Shown here: piece after piece, positions 21,421-33,880 of the stretch | Numbering within the stretch: position 1 is the stretch's first letter | Layout: every line of letters begins with the position of its first letter | Assembly: GCA_030998225.1 (NCBI GenBank) | Contig: JAPYXD010000704.1 | Span: forward strand, 5,766,001-5,830,000 | Direction: 5' to 3' | Source: Diplolepis rosae | Lineage: Eukaryota > Arthropoda > Insecta > Hymenoptera > Diplolepididae | Length of the DNA: 64,000 nt | Notes under the pieces: generated by a model | Told to the model about the DNA's origin: nothing | Databases searched by the model: none | What the model saw: the letters and a program-made list of their open reading frames with translations, nothing else | Translations under genes and position numbers: made by a program

Positions 21421-22484
21421 ACATTCTCATCGCGCGCTTCGCGCGTAAGTTTGAGCGCGCCTAAGGCGCGCGATTCGATCGTCGCGCTTCGCGCTCGGTC
21501 TTGTGCTCTTTGCATGCATTTAAGTTTATTTCTTATAATTTGATACTGAAACTCAAACCAATTTTATAATAATATTACGGTGAAAAAAATCGAATTTTTT
21601 AAATATTAAAAATCAAAACATAAAATATACATCCTGTCCCGAAATGTCTTAATGAGAATTTGTAAACTTCATTTAGGCAAACAATTTTCCATATAAACGT
21701 TTTTTTTGTATCTCAAATATTTTGTCTAAAAAATGGAATTTTTGAATTTTAAACGTATTTTTTGGAATTGAAACGAAAAATATATGTTTCATCATAAACT
21801 GCGTCAGACAAAATTTGTAGATCTTTTTAAAACGAACAACTTTGTATTCTTACGTCTTTTTCGTATTTCGCATATTATTGTTAAAAAATTGAATTTTGGA
21901 TTTTCAATAGTTTTTTTTTTAATTAAAAAGAAAAATATGCATCTTATGAAAAAATGTTTCAATTCAAATTTGTAGGACTTTATGTAGAAAATAATATTGT
22001 ATCATAACGTTTTTTCGTATCTCATATAATTTAACTGGAAAATGGAATTTTGATATTGACTTTTTTAGAATTTGAATATGCTGTAACATTTCTAATTTTG
22101 ATTTAATCAAAAAATGTTATCAGGATAATTTGTAGAGATTTATGAGCACTATCAAAAACCAGTATTGAAATTTTTGATTTTTTCAAAAAATTATTTTCAA
22201 AAACACAAAATAGTGCTCAATCCCTCAATTTTGATTGGATGTGGCTGGTTAACGAACTTGTCCTTACTTTTTCGGCTCGGATAAAGTGTACCAAAACTCA
22301 ATTCAATCTGATAATTCTATCAAGAGTTATGCCGCACACGACCTGCAGACAGACAGACAGACAGACACTTTCGTAAAAACCCTTTTTTATGACTCAGGGG
22401 GTCTCAAAACGTAAAGATTTGATGAAAATTTCGAAAGTCATTTTTCACATAAAACCAATACCTTCTCATCCATGATGAGAATGT
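21421..22484 (+). mobile_element. GACA-containing repeat family, copy 2 (both ends)
   Basis: It begins ACATTCTCATCGCGCGC and ends GATGAGAATGT, giving short inverted termini. The first ~100 bp are CG-rich palindromes (GCGCGCTTCGCGCG, GCGCGCCTAAGGCGCGC), in sharp contrast to the AT-rich body. The last 670 bp match copies 1 and 3. No transposase is seen, so it is non-autonomous. Confidence 0.8.
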
Positions 22485-22970
22485 AAAAATAAATCTGGAA
22501 TCAAAATGAATATCAGATAATATAAAGTACGATATTAAACTCAATTGGGTTAAGAGAGAGATTGCTAAAACGTGAACCGACGATAATTGATTTGCTTCGA
22601 ATAACATTATTGAACTATGAATTATTGTGAAATGAGTATGATTAAAAGGGTATGGTTTAATTAAGTAAATTATATGGAACTGAGATATACAAAAATGAAT
22701 TACAAAGCTGTATTCAAGCTAGACCTGAGTTCAGATTAAGAAAAGTTTGAAATCAAATAAATTATATTCTGAATCGGAACCAGGCGCCGAAAAGTCATAT
22801 GAAATTGTAGCGAGTACATTTTCTTTGAACACGAAGTTAAATTCAGTTATATTGTAGGCGACAGCAGTACGGCGTGATTTGTTACACGAATTAATAAGTG
22901 GTTGCGCGATTACGGGTTGAGGTGAAAATTGACTCTGAAAAGTGTTGTGTAAAAATACAGTGACTTCAAA
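22485..22970. other. Likely 5' untranslated/LTR region of the Gypsy element
   Basis: No ORF. It precedes gag-like coding. An LTR pair could not be found, so this is position-based only. Confidence 0.3.
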
Positions 22971-23744
22971 ATGAATACAAGAAGAGGATGTGAAAGTGAA
23001 CAAAGTACTAGTTGTAATATTTCAACTACGCGTAGCGAAGAGCCCTAGAGGCACAATTTTCGATCGCAGGAATCAGTCGAGACTACAAAATTTGGATATG
23101 TGCTCGCAAATTTGGAACCAAAATACATAGAGGAAGTAGAAGACGTCATCGAATATCCGCCAGAAGAAGGTTAATATGAGGCCCTGAAAGCTGCATTAAT
23201 CAAAAGATTAACAGATTCTAGCAGCATGCGAATCAGGAAATTTCAGGAAGGCGAAGAGATAGGAGATCGCACACCGTCCCAGTATTGCGCCATTTAAATA
23301 ACCTCGCGGGTACATTCGTCAATGAAGATTTTCTACAAAATCTTTCGATTACACGACTACCGGTCACAACACAGCATGTCACGGCAGGAATGACAGACAA
23401 ATCTTTAACAGAGAAGGCTGAAGTAGCAGATAGAGTGCACGAAATCCGGCTCGAAAAAGGCAGGATTGATGCTGTTTCACAGGATAGCGCGAAAGCGGTA
23501 TTGAAGGGAGAGTTAATGCAACTCATACACTTGGAGATAAGCGCAATCGGCAGGAGCCAAGAACAGCATCAACGATCCGGATCTCGTGGACGTGGACAGC
23601 CAGGATTTGGCAGAACATCTCAGAATCGTGATACCAGTACAAATTCTAGAATTTGCTGGTATCTCACTAAATTCGGGGACAAAGCAACTAAGTGCCGAGA
23701 ACCATGCGCATGGAAGTCAGGAAATGAGAGCAACCGTCACTGAT
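22971..23744 (+). pseudogene. Gypsy gag-like pseudogene
   Basis: From ATG 22971 the frame is broken by early stops. It then encodes a capsid-like stretch (FGYVLANLEPKYIEEVEDVI) and, after a frameshift near 23280, an ITRLPVTTQHV region and the zinc-knuckle-like CWYLTKFGD. The order fits arthropod Gypsy Gag. Confidence 0.7.
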
Positions 23745-23759
23745 AGCGGCGATCAACGA

Positions 23760-24130
23760 TGGCCTTCGCACTCGTCGCATCTTCATCACGGATAAGGATA
23801 GTAAAGTAGCTTTCCTTATTGGCACTGGTGCGGATGTTTGTGTCTATCCACGAAAGCGTGCGAGTGGATATCTACGCAAGTGTACATATGAACTATATGC
23901 AGCAAATTCAACGCGGATAGCAACATACGGTACTGTGGAGTTTGATTTAAATTTATCATTGCGGCGAAGCTTCAAGTGGCGAATGATTTTAGCCGACGTC
24001 GACACTCCTATCATCGGAATGGACTTTCTCGTGCATTACAGACTACTAGTGGATTCAAAGAATAAACGACTGATAAATTCAACGACTGGTTTAGCTACGA
24101 AGCGTCAGGCAGCGTGCAGCAAGTATATAT
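23760..24130 (+). pseudogene. Gypsy protease segment
   Basis: Near 23820 the protease motif reads GTGAD instead of DTGAD, so the catalytic Asp is lost. IIGMDFL further on is the usual second protease motif. Confidence 0.7.
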
Positions 24131-25250
24131 CTGTCAAAACTATTGTCGGCACAACAAATTACTATCGTATACTTGCTCAGTTTCCTGACGCCACAAGACC
24201 AAATGGTTTTGAAAAAGAGTGTACAAAGCACGATGTAAAACATTACATCAAAACTACGCCTGGATCACCGGAATTTTGCAGACCACGAGGACTCGCACCT
24301 GATCGTTTTAAGAAAGCAAAAATCGAATTCAACTCAATGATGCATCAGGGAATCATTCGTCCTTCGAAGAGCCCGTGGGCATCGCCGTTACAGCTCCTAC
24401 CGAAGAAGGATAATGGACTGCGGCCCTGCGGTGATTACCGCGCTCTCAACGCGAGAACTATACCTGACAGGTACCCGGCACCGCACATCGAAGATTTTGC
24501 CAGAACTCCACATGGATGTAAGGTATTTACGACAGTAGATTTAGTCCGAGCATATAATCAAATTCCGGTAGCACCAGAAGACGTAGGAAAAACAGCGATA
24601 ACTACGCCTTTTGGATTATTCGAATTTTCTCGTATGCCGTTCGGATTACGAAATGCTGTCAAAACATTTCAGCGCTTCATGGATTTTGTACTGCGCGATT
24701 TGGATTTTTGTTACGCGTACATAGATGATATTTTGATAGCGTCAAAGAATCACGCGGAGCATGAGGAACATCTGCAAATTTTGTTAAAGTGACTACAGGA
24801 ATTCGGCCTTGTTATAAATTCTGCGAAGAGCAATTTTGGAGCGAGCGAAATAAAATTGTTAGGGCATTTTGTAGATTAACAAGACGTTCGACCAGATCCA
24901 GAACGAGTTGAAGCAATTTCAAAATATCCGCGACCGTCGACCATAAAACGCTTGAGATAATTTTTAGGTTCAGTAAATTTCTATCGTCGTTTTATTCCGA
25001 ACGCTGCGAAAATTCAGCAGCCGTTAAATATTCAACTCTGTTTGACCGAAAAGAAACAACGCACCTATCGAGTTGTCTGATGAACTGGAGCGCGTTTTTA
25101 ATGAGTTAGAAAATGCTTCAGCGAATGCGGCAATGTTAGCTCACTCGATTATAGGAGCGCCGTTATCAATTAGCGTGGATGCTTCCGACTATGCGACCGG
25201 CGCAGTTCTACAGCAATACGTTGAAAATAATTGACAATCATCAGCGTTTT
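24131..25250 (+). pseudogene. Gypsy reverse transcriptase and start of RNase H
   Basis: Clear motifs are SPWASPLQLLPKKDNGLRP, GDYRALNA, FTTVDLVRAYNQIPV, the FG..F.RMPFGL block and YIDD at about 24720. A TGA at 24790-24792 ends the long frame; homology then continues with further stops through FLGSVNFYRRFIP to the RNase H start SVDASDYATGAVL. Confidence 0.88.
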
Positions 25251-25280
25251 TCACAAAATCTTCGTCTATATCACAACATA

Positions 25281-26567
25281 CCAAGGGGGTTAGTTGAAAT
25301 TTGCTGGTTTTACTCATAGATGTTGCTAGAGATATGTATACATTTCTATGATTTGGCATCTATTTCATATTTTTCTATGGACAATAACCTTTAAAAATAC
25401 ACAATTACATTCTGCCAAAATAATAGCATCATAGTTGTTTACCTCAGTGAATATGTCGAGTTTCGTTCCAAGTAAATCGCATTTGCGGCATTCGTTGCTT
25501 TTCTTATTTCATCAAAAGAAAGAAGCAGTTGAAGCTCATCGATTGCTGGTAGAAACTTATGGTGAACATGCTTCAGTGATTAGAACATGTGAAACATGGT
25601 TTCGTCAATTCAAAAGTGGAGATTTCGATTTAACAGACAATGAACATCCTGGTGCAGCGAAACAGTTCGAAGACGAGGAATTGCAGGCGTTATTGGACGA
25701 AGACCCAACCCAATCGCAACAACAATTGGCACAAACACTAAATGTGACCCGAGGAGCAATTTGCCAACGTTTAAAAGCCATGGGAGAAATCCAAAAGTAT
25801 GGAAAATGGGTAGCACACCAACTGAACGATAGACAAATGGAAAATCGAAAAACCATTTGTGAAATGCTGCTTCAACGGTTCGAAAGGAAATCTTTTCTGC
25901 ATCGAATTGTCACGGGGGACGAAAAATGGATTTATTTCGAGAACCCAAAGCGGAAAAAATCATGGCTTTCACCTGGTGAGGTCGGCCCATCGACTCCAAG
26001 GCCAAATCGCTTTGGCCGTAAGACAATGCTCTGTGTTTGGTGGGACCAGTGTGGTGTGGTCTACTTCGAGTTATTAAAACCTGGTGAGACGGTGAATACG
26101 GATCGTTACCGATAACAAATTATCAATTTGAATCATGCGTTGATCGAAAAACGGTCGGAATGGGCCCGAAGACATGGCAAAGTTATCCTACAACATGACA
26201 ACGCACCGTCTCATACCGCTAAAGTGGTGAAGAACACATTAAAAGCATTGAATTGGGAAATATTATCGCACCCGCCGTACTGTCCAGACCTCGCCCCGTC
26301 CGACTATCACCTTTTCGCATCGATGGGACAATCACTCGAAGAGCAGCGCTTCGCCAATTTTGAAGAAGTCGAAAAATGGCTCGTCGAATGGGTTTCCTTG
26401 AAAGAGAAAAAGTTTTTATGAAATGGTATCCATGATTTGGCTGAAAGATGGGCAAAATGTGTAGAATCCAATAGTCAATACTTTGAATAAAAAATTTTTG
26501 AGATTCCCTTGAGAATTAAGTGTTTTCTTTATTGAAAAAACCGGCAAACTTCAACTAACACCCCTGG
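25281..26567 (+). mobile_element. Full-length mariner inserted in Gypsy RNase H
   Basis: It is 1287 bp, the normal mariner size. The ends CCAAGGGGGTTAGTTGAA and TTCAACTAACACCCCTGG are inverted, with TA at 25279-25280 and 26568-26569. Removing the element and one TA leaves the Gypsy frame continuous at this point, so the insertion is clean and later than the Gypsy copy. Confidence 0.93.
25453..26490 (+). pseudogene. Mariner transposase, two in-frame stops
   Basis: The 346-codon frame matches full mariner length. Order: N-terminal helix-turn-helix segment (FLFHQKKEAVEAHRLLVETY), the linker with KQFEDEELQALLDEDP, then the catalytic domain with TGDEKWI (Asp 1), QHDNAPSHT (Asp 2) and CPDLAPSDYH (Asp 3). 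It ends SQYFE-stop. Stops at 26113-26115 (TAA) and 26419-26421 (TGA) interrupt it with no frameshift, so inactivation is recent. The family is the MSSFVPSK-type mariner of insects. Confidence 0.92.
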
Positions 26568-26569
26568 TA

Positions 26570-27200
26570 AGTACAGCGCGTACGATCGCGAGTTATTAGC
26601 TGCTTACACAAAATTGTGATGACGAATTAAAAGCAATTTTACAGTCAAAGACGAGCGCGTTGAAATTGAAAAAAATTAACTTTCGGCATTTAGAAATTAA
26701 AGTATATTGCGATGTATCGAGTGATAATACTTGTATTAGACCTTATGTACCTGCAAACTTGCACCGATCGGTATTCAACGCCCTACATGGTTTGTCACAC
26801 CCCGGAATAAAAGCAACACAAAGGCTGGTCACTAAGCGTTTTGTTTGGCCATCAATAAATAAGGATTATAGTTTACGGCACAACCATCCGACTACCTGGA
26901 GAATTCTTCCAAATCTCCAAAAGTACGAACACTTCAGACTTTGTGGAGGGTTTACGAAAAAAATGCGGTCTTTAAAACCGGTACAAGGGACGAGGCATGA
27001 AACGAAAAATGTGTTTATTTTTAAAGAGTTGTACGTCATGACGCAGTCCGCGGCCCGCTACAAAATACATATGACGGACCGTTTGAAGTAATAGATCGAA
27101 AAGAAAAAACTTATACGGTAATCATCCACGGGAAGAGGAATATTATTACAATTGATCGTTTAAAACCAGCGTTCATTTTAATTGAAAAGTTGCTCGAAAC
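26570..27200 (+). pseudogene. Gypsy RNase H end and integrase fragments
   Basis: YSAYDRELLAAY closes the RNase H motif. LHRSVFNALHGLSHPGIKATQRL and FVWPSINKD are the zinc-binding start of integrase. The DDE core is missing. From 27055 a YDGPFEVIDRKEKTYTV segment is the integrase C-terminal domain. Confidence 0.8.
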
Positions 27201-27239
27201 GTTTTGAAAAAATCCAGACGTATTCTTTGAGTGATTCTA

Positions 27240-28130
27240 AGAACTTTTCATTCTTGGTAATTTTCTCGGTTTGTTCATATTTTCTGACAAAAAAAATCCT
27301 GAATTTATTCGTGAAAATTTTGTAATTCGGGCGCCATTTTGTAAAGACAAATGTGAAAAATTAATCTCTGAACCACACCTTCTTAAAGTTCAGACATTTA
27401 TTAAATGAATTTTTTTCGATTCATGTGGAATTCAAATATCAAGTTTTTTACCTACTATAGGAGCAAAGGGGAACGAATTATAGTGTTTGCTATCAAGAAG
27501 CACATAGCTTATCGACAAAGTAGATATAGGCAAAAGATAAGCATACGTGTTCCTGACTACTGATGATAATTGTATGAATTTTGAGTAACACGTGCAAAAA
27601 TCAATTTAGAAAACTCTAAACAAAATTATATTTGACAGCGTTTAAAATATGAAATAAAATGAGAATGTTGAGAAAAAAATTCCATTTGTCATTAAAATTT
27701 ACTTTTAGAGGGCATGATTTAAATATAATTAAGAACAGAAGATGATTATCTGCCTCATACAGAATATAGAACTAGAGACCTGTAATTTTTAAAGTGAACC
27801 TTTGAGTGAAAAATTTTAGTAATTATAGAAGGAAGCATTATGTTATAAGCATTAAAAAATAATTCTGTAAAAATCTGAATGCGCAGTTGCCATTGCGCAT
27901 TTAGCAGTATGTATATTTTTATTACATGATTTAGATACAAAAATTGTGTCCAAATTCCTTATGTAAGGATGCAATGTATGTAATGTATTTTTGAAGCAAT
28001 ATTGTTTATATACAAACAAACTTAATAAAAAACGTAAATTGATTTCTCGTTTCGATTAGATTCTTTGATCTATTCTGTATTTGTGTTAGTAAAAAGAATT
28101 CAGTTAAGTTAACAGATTTATAATAATTAG
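27240..28130. other. Unannotated DNA
   Basis: No gene or clear repeat. Part may be the 3' region of the Gypsy element. Confidence 0.4.
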
Positions 28131-28137
28131 AAATAAC

Positions 28138-29033
28138 GAAAACACATGACCTGACCGGGCCCTAATTTGGCAGCCTTGTCACGTGGTATAATCCGGTCTG
28201 TCAGGGCGGAATTTATGTTTCATTACCCATTTGCGCCATGATATAGCGATTTCTGCAAGGGAAAGTGTGGGTACAATACTGGTCCAGCACTGGCAAACCA
28301 GTACAGAAGGCTCTTATGATTCCAGACATTTTGTGTAAATTTCTTTACGGGATTCACGGGAGAAGAATCATAAATTTATACCTCAATGGAAAATTCACAA
28401 TAGGTGCCATACTGCATCAGTAGTGGCAAGTACTGGCGCAGTCATGGCAGCTCGTAACAGTGTTTGCACTGGCATAAGTCCGGGATAGTAACGATCTTTT
28501 TTTACTGGACTTATCAGATCAAAAGTCTACAGGATGACGTTGTAATTATTATTTAACTAGGCTCAGTCGAGGCCTGGCTTGGCTCTAGTCTGGATTCATT
28601 CTGGCTGCCAAGCATGTACCTGAAAAGAAAGTTTGCCGTAGCCAAGGTCGGATCCACATTGTGCTACCCATTATCGGTATCGAAACACATGACCTGACCG
28701 GGCTCTAATCTGGCAGCCTCGTCATATGGTATAATCTGGTCTGTCAGGGTGGAATTTATGTTTCATTACCCATTTGGGCCATGATATAGCTATGTCTGCA
28801 TGGTAAAGTGTGGTCAAAATACTGGCCCAGCATTGGCAAACCAGTTCAAAAGGCTCTTATGATTCCAGACATTTTGTGTAAATTTCTTTACGGGTCAAGA
28901 ATCATGAATTTATAACCCAATGGAAAGTTCACAATAGGTGCAATAGTGCATTAGTAATGGCAAGTACTGGCGCTGTCATGGCAGCTTGTAATAGTATTTG
29001 CACTGGCATAAGTCTGGCATAATAACGATCTTC
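28138..29033 (+). repeat. Pair of ~355-bp direct repeats, 543-bp offset
   Basis: 28138-28495 and 28681-29033 both start CGAAACACATGACCTGACCG and run in parallel with about 10-15% mismatches and small indels. Each carries several TACTGG/CCAGTA words. A ~185-bp unique spacer separates them. No ORF. Confidence 0.85.
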
Positions 29034-29751
29034 TTTGAAAGTTTAATAATTTTAAGCCAGTACTGGCAGCCTCTTATTCGGAAATAGTTGTGCCAGTATT
29101 GTGCCTGCAGTTGCTTGCCTCTACTGTTATTTCCGTGGGTTGAGGCTGTTTGGTTTTCCGCTGAGTGATTTTTTATCAGATATGTAGGATTGAGTTTGAT
29201 TTTCTTGGTGCGTTTTTGTACGCCTGTCTTATGTCGAACCATAAACGGACAAAAGCAACTAGACATGAACGCTTGGACAATGGTGTGTTTAAATTATAAA
29301 CACAAATGAGATTTCCACATAATGCATCGACATGACGTGACGATCTGTATATTTTACATTATTACTCTTTTAGTCCAAGTATAATATTAAGGCCATGGAA
29401 GAAACAGATCACGTGATTAAATTCCTGTTAAAGGGATCCGACACATTTAATATTTTTATTTTTTGAGTTTAGACCTTCCATATCATTTTTTTATGTTGAG
29501 TACCTTTATTTAGAAAGGTTTTGGGGTTTTTCAAAAATACCATCACCGTTATGTATTTGTAAACTAAAATTTTTGAGTTTTTTGGGCATTTTTTGACACT
29601 TTTTGACTTTGAATAACTTTTTTGTTTTTCAATCAATAGTTATGATTCTTTTTTTATTATGTTCCTTACAATGCGTAGCAAATTTCTGGGTGTGGAAAAT
29701 AAGGTAACATAACTGAAAAAAAGTTACAAATAAAATAAAATAAAAAATTCT
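29034..29751. other. Unannotated DNA
   Basis: The CCAGTACTGGC palindrome at 29056-29066 continues the word pattern of the repeats. Otherwise nothing is recognised. Confidence 0.4.
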
Positions 29752-29766
29752 GCCCGCTTCGCGGGC

Positions 29767-31866
29767 ACATTCTCATCGCGCGCTTCGCGCGCAGCTCGCA
29801 AGCTTGAGCGCGCCTAGGGCGCGCGATTTGATCCTCGCGCTTCGCGCTCCGTAATACTCGATCGTCACGCTGCGCGCTCCGGAATTTTTGAACGTCGCGC
29901 TTAGCGCTCCGATCTTTCTGGACCTCGCGCTTCGCGCTCGGTCTTGTGCTCTTCGCATACATTTAAGTTTATTTCTTATAATTTAATACTGAAGCTCAAA
30001 CCAATTTTATAATATTAAAGATGATGTGAATTACTCATTTTCTCAAATTCACTAAATTTCTTTTTCAGTTTAAGTGAAACAGGAAATTCAATTTACTTAA
30101 GGCTCTATCGGCCTTAAGGAACACATTCTCATCATGACACTTGCGCTTCGCGCTCGATTTTCTGTATATATTTCAGTAACTTTTTAATAAATTACATGAT
30201 TAAAATAATTTATTTTCTTCCAAATCTCTCAAAAAGAAAAAATAATCGTAGATTTTATTTAAGGTAGTACGATCACGAAAATTAGACCTCAGGCTAAAAT
30301 AGATAATTTTGCTTTCAAGAATAGCAATATTATTTTTGAAGGGCTAATTGGGAAGAGAAAAGATTATTTTTCATGAAAAAAATTTGAAACACAAAAAAAT
30401 AATGTTATTAATAAATTTCATTTTTGCCCAAACTTATTTTCTTATCGCTTCGAGCCAAATTTTTAAAAATGTTGCGATTATAATAAATCACGGTTCATTT
30501 TTTTAGAAAAAAGATTCTCTACAACTTGACCGTTTCCGATTTTTGAAAATGAATTATTTAATGGCTGAAATTATAAAAAAAAAAATTTTCAAAACAAAAT
30601 TTTTACAAAAAAATTGCTGTATTTGATAATAATTAATTCAATTTCAAATATAGGAAACGGTCAAGTTGTAGAGAATCTTTTTTCTAAAAAAGTGAACCAT
30701 AATTTATTACAATCGCATCATTTTCAAAAATTTGACTCGAAGCGATAAGAAAATAAGTTTGGGCAAAAATAAAATTTATTAATAACATTATTTTTTTGTG
30801 TTTCAAATTTTTTTCATGAAAAATAATCTTTTCCCATTCAAATTGGCCCTTCAATAATAATGTTGCTATTCTTGAAAGCAAAATTATCAATTTTTGTCTC
30901 AGGTCTAATTTTCGTGATCGTACTACCTTAAGGAAACGATTTTGCAGAACAACGCTTATTTCGTATCTCACATATTTTGGTGAAAAAAATCGAATTTTTT
31001 TAATATTAAAAATCAAAACATAAAATATACATCCTGTCGAGAAATTTCTTAATAAGAATGTGTAGACCTCATTTAGGCAAATAATTTTTCATTTGAACTT
31101 TTTTTATGTATCTCATATATTTTGTCTAAAAAATGGAATTATTGAATTTTAATCGTATTTTTTGGAATTGAAACGAAAAATATATGTTTTTTCATAAACT
31201 GTGTAAGACAAAACTTGTAGATCTTTTTGAAACGAACAACTTTGTATTCTTACGTTTTTTTCGTATTTCACATATTATTGTTAAAAAATTGAATTTTGGA
31301 TTTTCAATAGTTTTTTTTAAATTAAAAAGAAAAATATGCATCTTATGAAAAAATGTTACAATTCAAATTAGTACTTCTTTATGTAGAAAATAATATTGTA
31401 TCATAACGTTTTTTCGTATCTCGTATAATTTAACTGGAAAATGGAATTTTGATATTGACTTTTTTCGAATTTGAATATGCTGTAACATTTCTAATTTTGA
31501 TTTAATCAAAAAATGCTATCAGGATAATTTGTAGAGATTTATGAGTACTATCAAAAACCAGCATTGAAATTTTTGATTTTTTCAAAAACACAAAAGTAGT
31601 GCTCAATCCCTCAATTTTGATTGGATGTAGCTGGTTAACGAACTTTTCCTTACTTTTTCGGCTCCGATAAAGTGTACCAAAGCTCAATTCAATCTGATAA
31701 TTCTATCGTGAGTTATGCCGCACACGACCTACAGACAGACAGACAGACACTTTCGTAAAAACCCTTTTTTCTGACTCAGGGGGTCTCAAAACGTAAAGAT
31801 TTGATGAAAATTTCGAAAGTCATTTTTCACATAAAACCAATACTTTCTCATCCATGATGAGAATGT
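29767..31866 (+). mobile_element. GACA-containing repeat family, copy 3, with nested insertion
   Basis: It starts ACATTCTCATCGCGCGC and ends GATGAGAATGT like copy 2. The GC-rich start is enlarged to about five ~30-bp CGCGCTTCGCGCTC-type units (29770-29945). A second start-like sequence (ACATTCTCATCATGACAC, 30123) suggests one copy inserted in another. It is interrupted by the TTAA-flanked palindrome. Confidence 0.78.
30263..30927. mobile_element. 665-bp foldback element flanked by TTAA
   Basis: The arms (about 30263-30535 and 30655-30927, ~273 bp each) are inverted copies with only scattered mismatches, with a ~120-bp AT-rich loop. The ends are GGTAGTACGATCACGAAAA and inverse. TTAA lies at 30259-30262 and 30928-30931, the target preferred by piggyBac and some other superfamilies. 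No ORF. Confidence 0.88.
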
Positions 31867-33723
31867 AAAAGCAAGTAGTTATTTTAATAGTAATCGAATT
31901 TATACACATACAATAATAATAAGATAATATACAATACTTATTGTTAAAATAATTTCTCCGAGTCGAAATTTCACCTCCATTTTTCCACTCCGGTCTAAAT
32001 ACCGCTTCTTTAACGCTCCTTATACATTTTGGCTCTACTTTTCTACTCCTGTTGATCTTTGCAAAGTATTTAGCCCCTATATTTTCACAGAAAATATTAT
32101 ATTTATTTTTACTCAAAGGAAAACGTATGTTTATTACAAGTAATGTATACTTTGTTATAGGGGACTAAATATCAAGTGGAATACTTTTTCTTTTATATAT
32201 AGGTGTCAAAGAATGATTAAGTCAGAATAAAAAAATTCAAATGATAAACTATTGTCTTCAATTATCAACAATATCTGAATTAATTTACAGCCAGGATGTC
32301 AAGTAGAAAAGTAAGGGCTAAATTCCCTCGCTTCTTTGCCCCTACTATGTTCCTGCATGCGGAAGATTTGAAAATTGCTAGAATTATAGTAACAAGGTAG
32401 ACAGGACAAATAACATTGAATTTGCTCATCCTTTCAAACTCTGACCTCTACCAAAATTTAATTTGTGAGCAGCAAAATAGGGGTCGAATTCCGACTCGGG
32501 TATTAAACAATAAAACTAGTATTTTTCCTATTGTGCATGAATTTAATAAATTAGAATAAATATTAAGTAAGTAATAATTTCTCTTTAATCAATAAACAAA
32601 TTATTCCAAATGTAATGCTTTACATATATTTTTACATTCAAGAAACTGAAAATGTCCTACATCCACGAATCTTTATATTTTTAATTTATTATAACTTGAA
32701 TTTTTCACTCTTCAGCTTTCTAGTTGAAAATGATAGTGATAATTATTCATTGTTTCAATTTTCTATTTAACTAACGTTTTCATTTGACAATTAATTCCAA
32801 TTAATTTTTTGTAAACCTAAGTCTAGGCAAGATGAGATATCGAGTTGGAAATTTGTTGAAATACATAAATGGTACTAAGAAAAATCTGTCTATTCACAAA
32901 TGCGCAAAGTATTAAAAAAATTGTTTCACAAGATATATTTTTCTTCTAATGGTGAAAATTGGGTATTTGACATAAGCATACTTAAATTGTCTTTATTAAT
33001 CAGATTTTAAGATGCTGAGCTGTAAAATTAATAACTTCCAATATGAATGAATCTTTCTTTTCTCATATTATATTTGAAAAATTATTTATGGAAGTCTCAA
33101 CATTTCCACAATGCAAACCAATCATTATCAGCTAATTCTACCCATAGCAATGTCTATCAAATTTCATAATTCTGCGACGCCAAAATTTCCATTGAATTCG
33201 ATTAAGTCCTGTGGAGAGAATTTCCACTATGGAATTTTATCACGTATTTAGGTAGAAATCCTCATGCAAAGTTATGTTAGTGGCCTCTACGTGTTCTAAA
33301 TACAGTTCCGCTTATGAAACCAATAATCTGCTGCAATTTTGCAGTGCATGTAATCTACTAAAACTACCAAACTAATAAACATTCACTTTTTCTTCAGTAA
33401 CTTTTGTATTTATTAAATTTACATTCCCCTCCTTTGGCACCAGTCTCATACAATTTAGAGAAATTAAATTGGTAGGAAATATAAATTAACATTTATTATC
33501 TCCATGTTAGCACTGAGTTAATGTAGAAAAATTAAGTACAAAGTATATATTCAAGATTCTTAATACTAAAAATTGCCTCTTGAAGTCATTATTTACATGA
33601 TTAATGCCATTATGACATAGAAATATCGATCGAATATCAAAAATGAGAATGAAGATTTAAAAATCGATTCCTGTACATTCGAACATTATTAATTCTAACA
33701 ATGCTTCACACCTTTAACTTTCT
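31867..33723. other. Unannotated DNA downstream of the SDR gene
   Basis: No gene found. It may contain the 3' untranslated region of the minus-strand SDR gene just below 33724. Confidence 0.4.
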
Positions 33724-33880
33724 TTATCGGCAGAAAGCACGAGGTTTCACGTCCATGTCATAAAAACATTTCGGAGCTGTAGACATAAGAGCAGAGCTTA
33801 GGGTACTCGACACTGAATAAGCTGACAATGGAGCAGTCCATACACCCTCTGCAAGTGAATTATTAGAACAGTTTTCTGAT
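33724..33880 (-). CDS. SDR coding exon 5 (last exon)
   Basis: A strong acceptor (TATCTTCTTTCAG) opens an exon whose first base completes the codon split by exon 4. It then runs 51 codons to TAA at 33724-33726. It encodes the C-terminal tail ending MDVKPRAFCR. No long ORF marks it, but splice phase, pyrimidine tract and open length agree. Confidence 0.75.

Larger units (their letters stand above)
22971..27200 (+). mobile_element. Ty3/Gypsy retroelement, decayed, split by a mariner
   Basis: Gag-like coding (22971-23744) is broken by stops and a frameshift. A CWYLTKFGDKATKC segment, arthropod Gypsy style, is followed by a retroviral-type aspartic protease, reverse transcriptase, RNase H and the two ends of an integrase. 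Between RNase H and integrase, and inside the integrase, large parts are deleted. A 1287-bp mariner sits in RNase H. LTRs are not identified. With stops in every segment it cannot replicate. Confidence 0.88.

Noticed and set aside
29666..29962. Arg/Ala/Ser-rich minus-strand ORF as a protein
   Set aside because: It is the translation of CG-rich hairpin repeats at a transposon end; both overlapping frames give repetitive peptides.
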